22,296 nucleotides of DNA from an uncultured Bacteroidales bacterium (GCA_903873355.1 CAIQOG010000649.1:1-22296); one strand, 5' to 3'; numbered from the stretch's first letter, positions 1-6,967 are shown. Notes: a model not told the origin generated them from the sequence alone. Made by a program: numbers and translations.

Positions 1-261
1 ACGTTTGCGGTATCCTTTACGACGTTTTTTGTGGAAAACAATTACTTTTTCACCACGAACGTGCGAAATAACTTCTGCGACTACTTTTGCTCCTTCAACA
101 ACCGGTGCACCAACTGTAATTGTGCCTTGATTGTCAACCAGCAATACTTTGTCAAACTCTAACTGAGAACCTCTTTCGGCCTCTTCCATGCGATGGATAA
201 ACAGTCTTTTTCCGGCTTCCACCTTGAACTGTTGTCCCAAAATTTCTACGATTGCGTACAT
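1..261 (-). CDS. rplU: 50S ribosomal protein L21, C-terminus cut by window edge
   Basis: This is the N-terminal 87 residues of ribosomal protein L21, a 23S rRNA-binding protein of the large subunit. Bacterial L21 is usually about 103 residues, so roughly the last 15 lie outside the window. The reading begins [18 protein letters not shown] and reaches the conserved basic segment [15 protein letters not shown] at the window edge, both hallmarks of L21. The start ATG (259-261) is the only one that gives the family N-terminus. The gene has its own promoter about 85 bp upstream and a long leader that can fold. In bacteria rpmA (L27) normally follows; here it would lie off the left edge. No defect is visible in the part present. 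Confidence 0.97.
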   Translation of the reverse strand, partial: MYAIVEILGQQFKVEAGKRLFIHRMEEAERGSQLEFDKVLLVDNQGTITVGAPVVEGAKVVAEVISHVRGEKVIVFHKKRRKGYRKR

Positions 262-289
262 TTTATTAACGACTTTTCTGATTACATCG

Positions 290-333
290 GGAAGGTGAGT
301 TGCCATTGGCATTGCTTCTTCGTTACCTTTTCC
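290..333 (-). promoter_or_regulatory. Foldable 5' leader of rplU
   Basis: The roughly 80-nt transcript leader of rplU can form an outer stem, GGAAaaGGT (333-325) with ACCTTCC (296-290), leaving a two-base A bulge. This encloses an inner hairpin TGCC-AAT-GGCA (311-301). Ribosomal protein genes are often autoregulated through leader RNAs, so this could be an L21 binding site. That role is inference; only the pairing is seen. Confidence 0.35.
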
Positions 334-344
334 GAAACGGACTG

Positions 345-375
345 CAAAAATACTATTTTATTTTTATAATACAAA
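345..375 (-). promoter_or_regulatory. Promoter of rplU
   Basis: Read on the minus strand, this is TTTG (375-372), exactly 19 bp, then TATTTTTG (352-345). It is a full match to the Bacteroidota housekeeping promoter TTTG-N19-TAnnTTTG. Transcription would start about 80 bases before the rplU ATG. The -33 box directly abuts the upstream terminator stem. Confidence 0.8.
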
Positions 376-406
376 GAGTTGAATCAAAATAATTTCGATT
401 CAACTC
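372..406 (-). terminator. Hairpin ending the fur-purA-peptidase transcripts
   Basis: A perfect 10-bp inverted repeat, GAGTTGAATC (376-385) and GATTCAACTC (397-406), has an 11-nt loop and lies 38 bp past the stop codon of the Zn peptidase. On the minus strand it is followed by TTTGTATT, a short and imperfect U-tract. It is a plausible but not strong intrinsic terminator, and its tail doubles as the -33 box of rplU. Confidence 0.6.
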
Positions 407-443
407 CATTTTTTTCATTTAGCTGACAATAAGACTGTTAGAA

Positions 444-1127
444 TTATCTGCGACTTCCGCCAAGATAAATCAAAATATAATAAACCAGCGTTGCCAATGA
501 TCCGAGAGCAGCTACAACATAGGTGTATGCCGCTGTTTTCAAAGCATCTTTTGCCTGATCGTGAGTTTCGTAGTTAGTTATTCCGGCAGTATTCAGCCAA
601 ACCAGTGCGCGTGAACTTGCATTAATTTCAACCGGCAATGTAATAAAACTAAACAATGTAGTCATCGCAAAAAGAAAAATGCCAATCAACATGAGTTGTG
701 GGAATGAACGGATAAATATAATTCCTGCCAGTAAAATCCACTGCATCCAATTGGAAGCAAAATTCACCACAGGTACTAATTTCGAGCGTAAAGTCAATGG
801 CGCATAAGCCATCGAATGCTGAACGGCATGACCGCATTCGTGAGCCGCAACAGCTGCAGCTGCAACATTGCTCGAAGAATAGACGTTTTCGCTTAGATTT
901 ACGGTTTTTGTCAATGGATCGTAATGGTCGGTAAGATGCCCTTCGGTTGAAGTTATCTGAACATCATAAATTCCATTGTCACGAAGCATTTTCATTGCCA
1001 CATCTTTTCCTGTCATTCCGCGAGGAATCGGAAGTTGTGAATAACGTTCAAATTTTGATTTCAAATTTCTTGAAATCATCCAGCTAATCAGGGCAAACAC
1101 CCCAAAAATAATATACCCTATAAACAT
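444..1127 (-). CDS. Membrane zinc metallopeptidase, YugP-like
   Basis: This 227-residue protein matches the neutral zinc metallopeptidase family that includes Bacillus YugP (Pfam Zn_peptidase_2). An N-terminal membrane helix (about residues 2-19) precedes a soluble part with the zinc-binding motif HECGH (residues 96-100, inside AAHECGHAVQHS). Two or three further membrane helices follow (about 125-165 and 203-221). A likely third zinc ligand is Glu167 in LPVEINASSRAL, and the length is normal for the family. The active site probably faces the cytoplasm or membrane interface; the substrate is unknown. The gene sits 125 bp downstream of purA on the same strand, with a heptamer array in the gap, so co-transcription is possible but not certain. 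No clear TAnnTTTG promoter is visible immediately upstream. Confidence 0.88.
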   Translation of the reverse strand: MFIGYIIFGVFALISWMISRNLKSKFERYSQLPIPRGMTGKDVAMKMLRDNGIYDVQITSTEGHLTDHYDPLTKTVNLSENVYSSSNVAAAAVAAHECGHAVQHSMAYAPLTLRSKLVPVVNFASNWMQWILLAGIIFIRSFPQLMLIGIFLFAMTTLFSFITLPVEINASSRALVWLNTAGITNYETHDQAKDALKTAAYTYVVAALGSLATLVYYILIYLGGSRR

Positions 1128-1200
1128 AATCTTAATTTTTAATTGGTTTGAGATTCATTGCTATCAAAATCCTTGCCAATGACAAAATGACAGTTTAGTT

Positions 1201-1228
1201 ATCAGTTAATAGTTGTCAGTTGATAGTT
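1201..1228. repeat. Heptamer array, consensus NNNAGTT, four units
   Basis: Four consecutive 7-bp units each end in AGTT and begin ATC, AAT, GTC and GAT. The array lies between the purA stop and the downstream Zn peptidase start. It is one of five sites in the window with a 7-bp period and a different core sequence. Confidence 0.75.
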
Positions 1229-1252
1229 GAAAAATAACTCAACTTTAATATA

Positions 1253-2521
1253 CTACTCCTGATATCTGATAATAGTTTGAGCTCTGTCCGGTCCGACTGA
1301 AACAATTTTAATCGGCACTTCCAGCTCTTCTTCCAGAAAACTAATATATGCGTTGAATTCTTCAGGGAATTCATCTTCGCTTCGTACAGCTGTCATATCA
1401 GTTTTCCAACCCGGAAGTTCAACATAAACCGGCTCGGCACCATCATTCAAATCGTATGGGAACTGCTCTGTTTCCTGTGCATCAATATTATATGCAACGC
1501 AGGCTTTTATGGTATCAAAACCATCCATTACGTCACTTTTCATCATAATCAGTTGAGTAACACCGTTTATCATCACCGCATATTTCAAGGCCACCAAATC
1601 AATCCAGCCACAGCGACGTGGACGACCGGTTACTGAGCCAAACTCAAAACCAATTTTGCGCATTAAGTCACCGGTTTCGTCGAACAATTCTGTTGGAAAC
1701 GGACCGCTGCCCACACGCGTGCAATACGCTTTAAAAATTCCGTAAACTTCACCAATATTTCCGGGAGCAACTCCCAGGCCGGTACAGGCGCCGGCACAAA
1801 TTGTATTTGAAGAAGTAACAAAAGGATATGAACCAAAATCTATATCGAGCATAGTTCCCTGAGCACCTTCGGCCAATACTTTTTTGCCGGTTTTTATAGC
1901 TTCGTTTACAAAATGCTCACTATCAATCAAATCAAAACGTTTAATACATTCAATTCCTTCGAACCAGGCTTTTTCAAGTTCGGTCAAATCATATTCAAAA
2001 TTATATTGATTCAGAATTTCTTTGTGACGGGCAATTGCTGTATTGTATTTTTCTTCAAAATTGTGTAAAATATCACCAACACGAACTCCATTGCGACTTA
2101 TTTTATCTGTATAGGTTGGTCCGATACCTTTACCGGTAGTTCCTATTTTACCACTTCCTTTGGCTGATTCATAAGCAGCATCAAGCAATCGGTGCGTAGG
2201 TAAAATTAAGTGTGCTTTTTTGGAGATTTTCAATCGTTCAGTTAGTGGGTGACCTGATAATTCAAGCGCATCCACTTCAGCTTTGAAAAGCGCTGGGTCG
2301 AGAACTACCCCATTGCCAATTACATTTACTTTGTCGCCCTGAAAAATGCCGGACGGTATGGAGCGTAATACAAATTTTTTGCCTTCAAATTCAAGTGTGT
2401 GACCGGCATTGGGACCGCCCTGAAAGCGACTTATCAATTGATATCCGGGAGTTAATACATCAACAATTTTTCCTTTTCCTTCGTCTCCCCACTGAAGACC
2501 TAACAAAACATCTACTTTCAT
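1253..2521 (-). CDS. purA: Adenylosuccinate synthetase
   Basis: PurA joins IMP and aspartate using GTP to give adenylosuccinate, the first committed step from IMP to AMP, in the cytoplasm. The 422-residue length fits the family. The N-terminal signature WGDEGKGK spans residues 11-18 with catalytic Asp13, and GPNAGHT (36-42) carries catalytic His41. Further on are the conserved AEGAQGTMLDIDFGSYPFVTSS and GRPRRCGWIDLVALKYA blocks of the IMP- and GTP-binding regions. The start ATG gives the standard MKVDVLLGLQWGDEG beginning. It lies 29 bp downstream of the Fur-family gene on the same strand, so the two are probably co-transcribed. The stop codon is TAG. Confidence 0.98.
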   Translation of the reverse strand: MKVDVLLGLQWGDEGKGKIVDVLTPGYQLISRFQGGPNAGHTLEFEGKKFVLRSIPSGIFQGDKVNVIGNGVVLDPALFKAEVDALELSGHPLTERLKISKKAHLILPTHRLLDAAYESAKGSGKIGTTGKGIGPTYTDKISRNGVRVGDILHNFEEKYNTAIARHKEILNQYNFEYDLTELEKAWFEGIECIKRFDLIDSEHFVNEAIKTGKKVLAEGAQGTMLDIDFGSYPFVTSSNTICAGACTGLGVAPGNIGEVYGIFKAYCTRVGSGPFPTELFDETGDLMRKIGFEFGSVTGRPRRCGWIDLVALKYAVMINGVTQLIMMKSDVMDGFDTIKACVAYNIDAQETEQFPYDLNDGAEPVYVELPGWKTDMTAVRSEDEFPEEFNAYISFLEEELEVPIKIVSVGPDRAQTIIRYQE

Positions 2522-2550
2522 TTTTAAGTTTTAATTCTTATTATTTGATA

Positions 2551-3015
2551 TCAATCAGCATTTTGTGATTTTAATTTAGCTTTGCATTTGTGGCACAAGC
2601 CATACAAGTACAAGGTGTAATGTGTGGAGTAAAAATGAGCGAATTTGCGTGATTGAATAGATATGCGCAACTGTTTATCCGTAAATTCCTTCACTTTTCC
2701 ACAACTTGTGCAGATTAAATGATTATGAGTGTTATTTCCAAAAGCTTTTTCGTACTGTGCATACTGACCGCCAAGTTGATGTTTGATAATAAGTTTGCAC
2801 TCAAGCAACAATTCCAGCGTATTATAAACCGTAGCCAGACTAACCCGATAATCTTTCAGCATCAAATTATACAATATTTCAGCATTAAAATGACCCTCAA
2901 AACCATTGATGCGTTCCAAAATCGCATACCGTTCAGGGGTCTTGCGATGCTTATGTTCTTTGAGATATTCGGTGAAAATCTCTTTCACAGCTTCATATGA
3001 AACTTCTTCCTTCAT
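2551..3015 (-). CDS. Fur-family metal-responsive transcriptional regulator
   Basis: This 154-residue protein has the Fur layout. An N-terminal winged helix contains RKTPERYAILERI (about 24-36) and the recognition helix VSLATVYNTLELL (58-70). A C-terminal dimerisation and metal domain follows. Two CxxC pairs, Cys102/Cys105 (CTSCGK) and Cys141/Cys144 (CHKC), are the structural zinc site, and His residues at 97 and 99 lie in the usual metal-sensing segment. Whether it senses iron, peroxide (PerR), zinc or another signal cannot be told from sequence, so no symbol is given. It has its own TAnnTTTG box, which overlaps a 10-bp direct repeat that could be an operator. purA follows 29 bp downstream. 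Confidence 0.92.
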   Translation of the reverse strand: MKEEVSYEAVKEIFTEYLKEHKHRKTPERYAILERINGFEGHFNAEILYNLMLKDYRVSLATVYNTLELLLECKLIIKHQLGGQYAQYEKAFGNNTHNHLICTSCGKVKEFTDKQLRISIQSRKFAHFYSTHYTLYLYGLCHKCKAKLKSQNAD

Positions 3016-3034
3016 GGGTTTAAATTAGGAACAA

Positions 3035-3066
3035 CAAAAGTACAACTTTTTGTGCTGTTTTGTGCT
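3035..3066 (-). promoter_or_regulatory. Promoter and direct repeat upstream of the Fur-family gene
   Basis: TACTTTTG (3042-3035, minus strand) is a full match to the -7 element, but no TTTG stands 19-20 bp further up. At that position there are instead two copies of AGCACAAAA (3066-3058 and 3056-3048) with a 10-bp period, one helical turn. The repeat also overlaps the stop codon of the upstream gene. It may be an activator or autoregulatory site; this is inference. Confidence 0.5.
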
Positions 3067-3751
3067 ATAATATTTCCAAAAATAATATTTCTTGTTTCAC
3101 TTCGGATGAAATAAAACGCTGTCCGACTGACTTATTTACATCAAATTTATTTATTTGTTGAAGAATGTAACCTGCTGTATCCTTGTCTTTTCGGCAAAAA
3201 CGGCTTAAGCAAACCGACAATGCCTTGTATAAATGATAATCTTCAGTTTTGGAAATTTCCAATGCTTTTAGAATAATTAAATTAATCAGATCCTGATTTA
3301 GTTTTTCATAGACTCTGGCAGCCAGTGTGAATCCACCAATCTGAATCCAAATATTGTTATTGGAAATAAAACTTTTGCAAAGTTCATTAGCAAAAGCTAA
3401 CTTAGAATATAAATTCATGCAAACCTGTTCCACAATTTCAACATGATTGAAACTTTGTGCCCATTCATTCGCCAGTTCGGTTGTGAATTTGTCTAATGGT
3501 TCGAGTAATGTGGCCATTATCATGGTCTCGCGGATTTCTAAAGCCCATAATCTTTGTGCCAACTCATGATTGGGTATATATTCCGATGAAATTTCTTTTA
3601 TTCGGGGAATGCTAACGCCAAAATTCTTTTTATATAAAATACCCCCTTGAGTCATCTGTTCGGATACGATTCCGTTCATCGACAGCCTTATTTTTTGTTT
3701 TATTTCCGAAATTTGTGTATCCAGTTTTGGATTTGAAACAAAATATTTCAT
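3065..3751 (-). CDS. AlkD-like DNA alkylation repair protein (HEAT-repeat)
   Basis: This is an all-helical protein resembling the DNA alkylation repair family (Pfam DNA_alkylation, AlkC/AlkD), whose HEAT-like repeats wrap around alkylated DNA. The segment from about residue 20, SMNGIVSEQMTQGGILYKKNFGVSIPRIKEI, matches the conserved family N-terminus, including the G-V-S/A-x-P-x-I/L-R/K motif. I chose the ATG at 3749-3751, giving 228 residues (MKYFVSNPKLDTQ). A start at 3832 would add 27 residues rich in Phe, Lys and Asn, and would run into the promoter region of the divergent tRNA. The catalytic Trp/Asp pattern of true AlkD is not clear, so glycosylase activity is uncertain. It ends 49 bp before the Fur-family start. 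Confidence 0.7.
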   Translation of the reverse strand: MKYFVSNPKLDTQISEIKQKIRLSMNGIVSEQMTQGGILYKKNFGVSIPRIKEISSEYIPNHELAQRLWALEIRETMIMATLLEPLDKFTTELANEWAQSFNHVEIVEQVCMNLYSKLAFANELCKSFISNNNIWIQIGGFTLAARVYEKLNQDLINLIILKALEISKTEDYHLYKALSVCLSRFCRKDKDTAGYILQQINKFDVNKSVGQRFISSEVKQEILFLEIL

Positions 3752-3818
3752 TTGTTCTTGAGTTTGTAGGTTGTAAATCAAATGGTTATAAAATAAAACC
3801 GTTTTTTTTTTAAAATAG

Positions 3819-3849
3819 TTGCACAGATTCAATAGCTGTATTATCTTTG
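3819..3849 (+). promoter_or_regulatory. Promoter of tRNA-His
   Basis: TTG (3819-3821), 20 bp, then TATCTTTG (3842-3849) fits the Bacteroidota promoter. Transcription would begin just before the tRNA 5' end at 3864. Confidence 0.75.
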
Positions 3850-3863
3850 CACTCGCAAAACAT

Positions 3864-3938
3864 GGTGGTTATAGCTCAGTCGGTTAGAGCGTCGGATTGT
3901 GGTTCCGAAGGTCGCGGGTTCGAGCCCCGTTTTCCACC
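3864..3938 (+). tRNA. tRNA-His (anticodon GTG)
   Basis: The cloverleaf is visible. The D-arm is in GCTCAGTCGGTTAGAGC. The anticodon stem TCGGA/TCCGA (3892-3896, 3904-3908) holds a seven-base loop with anticodon GTG at 3899-3901. The T-arm GCGGG-TTCGAGC-CCCGT spans 3914-3930. A genome-encoded G at position -1 (3864) faces discriminator C73 (3938), the identity mark of tRNA-His. CCA is not encoded. The acceptor stem pairs GTGG (3865-3868) with CCAC (3934-3937), but positions 5-68 and 6-67 are U-U and only 7-66 (A-U) closes it, which is unusual. The gene stands alone, with its own promoter and terminator. Confidence 0.96.
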
Positions 3939-3953
3939 CACTTGTTATTAATG

Positions 3954-3988
3954 AAAAAAGGAAGGACGACTCAGTTCTTCCTTTTTTT
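3954..3988 (+). terminator. Intrinsic terminator after tRNA-His
   Basis: A 14-bp stem (3954-3967 with 3974-3987, one G-U pair) has a six-base loop GACTCA. The A-rich left base and the T-run at 3982-3988 form the stem base and the U-tract. It ends 50 bp past the tRNA. Confidence 0.85.
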
Positions 3989-4231
3989 ATTAATCAGTGA
4001 ATTAAAATTGATTTTATCTTCATTCAATGTTCAATCAATCTTAAACTTCCTTCTAATTCTTCAATTCATGTAATTGTATAGAGCTGATTTAGAGTTTATT
4101 GTTGTTGTCTTGCTAAGGAATATTGATTATTTAAATACTATTCTTTTTTTTAGGGAATAAAATCATTATTCATTGCAAATGTAACTCAAATAATCGATAT
4201 GACAAATGGAAAATTATTGAGAAAAAAATAT
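3989..4231. other. AT-rich gene-free stretch between tRNA-His and lysC promoter
   Basis: About 240 bp with no coding frame that looks like a protein, no tRNA and no strong inverted repeat. Reading frames on the opposite strand here are short and have the composition of non-coding sequence. I see nothing further in it. Confidence 0.6.
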
Positions 4232-4239
4232 TACTTTTG
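4232..4239 (+). promoter_or_regulatory. Likely -7 element of the lysC promoter
   Basis: TACTTTTG fits TAnnTTTG exactly and is followed by a leader of about 125 nt before the lysC ATG. No TTTG or TTG is present at the usual 19-20 bp upstream, so the -33 half is poor and an activator may be needed. Confidence 0.55.
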
Positions 4240-4280
4240 CATCTAATTTTAAATAGACTAACAACATAACTATATAACAC

Positions 4281-4334
4281 GTGAAACGAGCATGAATACG
4301 AGTATTCACCAAAGACAGTGAAAATTTGACATGC
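4281..4334 (+). promoter_or_regulatory. lysC leader with small ORF and hairpin
   Basis: The leader holds a nine-codon ORF (ATG 4292, stop TGA 4319-4321) encoding MNTSIHQRQ. Inside it is a hairpin TGAATA-CGAG-TATTCA (4293-4308). Competing pairings are possible: GTGAA (4281-4285) with TTCAC (4305-4309), and GCATG (4290-4294) with CATGC (4330-4334). Mutually exclusive stems plus a short ORF resemble an attenuator. However, the peptide has only one Thr and one Ile and no run of regulatory codons, and no U-tract follows. Confidence 0.3.
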
Positions 4335-4371
4335 GAGTTCCATACGACCTCTAAAAAACAATTATTTACGT

Positions 4372-5685
4372 ATGAAAGTATTAAAATTTGGTGGAACGTC
4401 CGTAGGTTCTGCTGTACGCATGAAAGATGTGGCTAAACTGATTTGCGATGGTGAACAGAAAATTGTGGTACTGTCGGCAATGTCGGGGACTACAAATAAT
4501 TTGGTTGAAATTTCAGATTATCTTTATAAAAACAACATTGCCGGTGCGTTGGAAAAGATTAATATGCTGGAAAACAAATACTTTGATGTAATTGAAGATT
4601 TATATCAGAGTGCCGAATTCAAAGCTGAAGCTAAAGTAGTTATCAAAGATCATTTCAACTATCTTCGTTCGTTTTCCAAATCTGTGTTTACGCTTTTCGA
4701 AGAGAAAGTAATTCTTGCACAAGGTGAAATGCTTTCTACAGCCATGTTTCAATTGTATTTAACAGAAATTGGAGAAAACAGCATCTTACTTCCTGCACTC
4801 GATTACATGCGTATTGATAAAAATTCAGAACCTGACCAGAACTATATCGCCGAAAACATAGCGATACAACTTGGTAATCATCCCGATAAAACCATATATA
4901 TCACACAGGGTTTCATTTGCCGCAACTTTTATGGCGAAATTGACAATCTGCAACGTGGTGGTAGCGACTATACTGCATCATTAGTGGGAGCTGCCGTGAA
5001 AGCAGACGAAATTCAGATTTGGACTGATATAGATGGCATGCACAACAACGATCCTCGCTACGTGGAAGGAACGAAACCTGTGCCGGTGTTACATTTCGAA
5101 GAAGCTGCCGAGTTAGCTTATTTTGGTGCAAAAATTCTTCATCCAACTTGTATTTTGCCTGCAAAACTGGCAAATATTCCGGTTCGGTTACTGAACACGA
5201 TGGATCCAAAAGCACCAGGAACATTGATTTCTACTCAAAGTAAAAAAGGAAAAATAGAAGCAGTTGCGGCTAAAGACGGAATTACCGCTATCAAGGTAAA
5301 ATCAGGTCGTATGTTATTGGCGCACGGTTTTCTGCGCAAAGTATTTGAAATTTTCGAATCGCATCACACCCCAATCGATATGGTAACTACTTCGGAAGTT
5401 GGCGTTTCAGTTTCTATCGATAATGCAAAGAAATTAGACGAAATTGTAAACGATTTGAAGAAATTCGGAACTGTTACCGTTGATAAAGATATGGTTATTA
5501 TTTGTGTAGTTGGCGATATGCCATTCGAAAATGTAGGTTTTCAGGCCAAAGTTGTTGGTGCATTGAGTGAAATTCCGGTTCGTATGATTTCGTATGGTGG
5601 AAGTAACTACAACATATCGTTCCTAATTAAAGCCGACGATAAAAAACGTGCGTTGAATGCTTTGAGCGCTGCACTTTTTAATTGA
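4372..5685 (+). CDS. lysC: Aspartate kinase
   Basis: This enzyme phosphorylates aspartate with ATP, the first step toward lysine, diaminopimelate, threonine and methionine, in the cytoplasm. The 437-residue protein is monofunctional. The kinase domain runs to about residue 295 with KFGGTSVGS (5-13), the substrate/ATP motif RGGSDYTAS (195-203) and WTDIDGMHNNDPR (217-229). A C-terminal pair of ACT domains (about 304-437) is the usual site of end-product feedback. No homoserine dehydrogenase domain follows, so this copy is likely dedicated to lysine/DAP. lysA supports this: it starts 115 bp downstream and encodes the last enzyme of the same branch. The leader upstream is long and may be regulatory. 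The stop codon overlaps the first unit of a heptamer array. Confidence 0.96.
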   Translation: MKVLKFGGTSVGSAVRMKDVAKLICDGEQKIVVLSAMSGTTNNLVEISDYLYKNNIAGALEKINMLENKYFDVIEDLYQSAEFKAEAKVVIKDHFNYLRSFSKSVFTLFEEKVILAQGEMLSTAMFQLYLTEIGENSILLPALDYMRIDKNSEPDQNYIAENIAIQLGNHPDKTIYITQGFICRNFYGEIDNLQRGGSDYTASLVGAAVKADEIQIWTDIDGMHNNDPRYVEGTKPVPVLHFEEAAELAYFGAKILHPTCILPAKLANIPVRLLNTMDPKAPGTLISTQSKKGKIEAVAAKDGITAIKVKSGRMLLAHGFLRKVFEIFESHHTPIDMVTTSEVGVSVSIDNAKKLDEIVNDLKKFGTVTVDKDMVIICVVGDMPFENVGFQAKVVGALSEIPVRMISYGGSNYNISFLIKADDKKRALNALSAALFN

Positions 5686-5711
5686 CAGTTGACAATTGAT
5701 AATTGACAATT
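5684..5711. repeat. Heptamer array, consensus GAYARTT, four units
   Basis: Four perfectly phased 7-bp units fit GAYARTT (GACAATT occurs twice; the other two differ by transitions only). The array begins inside the lysC stop codon and runs into the lysC-lysA gap. Confidence 0.8.
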
Positions 5712-5765
5712 AAATGTCTCCGTTCAGTTGTAATAAAAGACGTTATTAGCTTGTTTTAATACAAA

Positions 5766-5800
5766 CGTGTAACTTGTAACTAATTACTTGTAATTATTCT
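5766..5800. repeat. Heptamer array, CTTGTAA-like units, abutting lysA start
   Basis: The units are CGTGTAA, CTTGTAA, the diverged CTAATTA, then CTTGTAA again, followed by a decayed seventh-phase unit. The series ends at base 5800, one base before the lysA ATG. It is a second array in the same gap with a different core. Confidence 0.65.
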
Positions 5801-6961
5801 ATGATTAAAGGAAAATTTCCTACTGATAAATTCAACGAAATACAAACTCCATTTTATTATTATGATTTGGATGTTTTACGCAAAACGTTGGAAGTAATAA
5901 ATACTGAATCTCAGAAATCGGATTACCATGTGCATTATGCCATGAAAGCCAATGTAAACCCAAGTGTTTTGGCGGTAATAAAAGAAGCAGGACTGGGTGC
6001 TGACTGTGTGAGTGGTGGTGAAGTGCAGGCTGCACTTGACGCAGGAATCCCGGCTTCGAAAATCGTTTTTGCGGGTGTTGGTAAGGCCGATTGGGAAATC
6101 AATCTTGGATTGAAAAATGATATTTTCTGTTTTAATGCTGAATCAGTTCCTGAGCTTGAGGTTATCAACGAACTGGCAGCTGCCCAGGGCAAAACAGCCA
6201 ATGTGGCATTGCGCATCAACCCAAATGTTGACGCACATACGCATCATTACATAACTACCGGAACGAATGAAAATAAGTTCGGAATCAATATGGAAGATAT
6301 TGATTCAGTGGTTGATTTGATTAAATCATTGGGAAATGTAAAACTGATTGGAATTCATTTTCACATTGGATCTCAAATTACTGATATGACGGCGTTTCAC
6401 AACTTGTGTGTTCGGGTAAATGAGTTGCAGGAACAATTCAGTGCTAAAGGAGTAACGTTTCAGAATATAAATGTGGGCGGCGGTTTAGGTATCAACTATG
6501 AACATCCGAATCATTTTCCGATACCTGAATTTGAATCTTTCTTTAAAGTTTACCGCGATCATTTGAATTTATTGCCCGGACAAACACTTCACTTCGAATT
6601 AGGTCGTGCCGTGGTGGCTCAATGCGGAACGTTGGTTTCAAAAGTGCTGTATGTAAAACAAGGAGCTACAAAGAAATTTGCTATTTTGGATGCAGGTTTC
6701 ACCGATTTGATTCGCCCGGCTTTATATCAGGCTTTTCACCTGATTGAAAATATCAGTTCGGAACTTCCAACAGAAGCTTATGATGTAGTAGGTCCGATTT
6801 GTGAATCATCCGATACTTTTGCCAAAGATTTTATACTGAACCAAACCAAACGGGGCGATTTGATTGCACTGCGTTCGGCAGGTGCATACGGTGAAATTAT
6901 GGCATCACAATATAATCTTCGTAAGTTGCCTAAAGCATATACTTCTGACGAATTGTATTAA
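5801..6961 (+). CDS. lysA: Diaminopimelate decarboxylase
   Basis: This PLP enzyme decarboxylates meso-diaminopimelate to L-lysine, the last step of lysine synthesis. The 386 residues form an N-terminal TIM barrel, with the PLP lysine Lys49 in HYAMKANVNP, the HIGSQI motif (188-193) and the phosphate-binding VGGGLG (226-231). A beta domain follows with ELGRA (266-270) and the active-site GPICESSD (331-338, Cys334). This is a fold type III decarboxylase somewhat shorter than Escherichia coli LysA and typical of Bacteroidota. Related carboxynorspermidine or arginine decarboxylases are less likely given CESSD and the adjacent lysC. The start ATG gives the usual family beginning, MIKGKFPTDKFNEIQTPFYYYD. 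It is probably co-transcribed with lysC, as no TAnnTTTG box is visible in the gap. Confidence 0.95.
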   Translation: MIKGKFPTDKFNEIQTPFYYYDLDVLRKTLEVINTESQKSDYHVHYAMKANVNPSVLAVIKEAGLGADCVSGGEVQAALDAGIPASKIVFAGVGKADWEINLGLKNDIFCFNAESVPELEVINELAAAQGKTANVALRINPNVDAHTHHYITTGTNENKFGINMEDIDSVVDLIKSLGNVKLIGIHFHIGSQITDMTAFHNLCVRVNELQEQFSAKGVTFQNINVGGGLGINYEHPNHFPIPEFESFFKVYRDHLNLLPGQTLHFELGRAVVAQCGTLVSKVLYVKQGATKKFAILDAGFTDLIRPALYQAFHLIENISSELPTEAYDVVGPICESSDTFAKDFILNQTKRGDLIALRSAGAYGEIMASQYNLRKLPKAYTSDELY

Positions 6962-6967
6962 TAATTT

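Noticed and set aside
1208..1245. Hairpin AGTTGA/TCAACT as purA terminator
   Set aside because: The stem is only 6 bp, overlaps the heptamer array and lacks a U-tract, so it is better explained by the repeat.
3752..3832. Longer N-terminus for the AlkD-like protein
   Set aside because: The 27 extra residues are low-complexity and resemble no family N-terminus. They come from AT-rich DNA overlapping the -33 region of the divergent tRNA promoter. The internal ATG at 3751 fits the family better.
4170..4361. Possible small minus-strand gene upstream of lysC
   Set aside because: Its 63 residues have no recognisable motif, and the frame is antisense to the lysC promoter and leader. It has the composition of translated AT-rich non-coding DNA.
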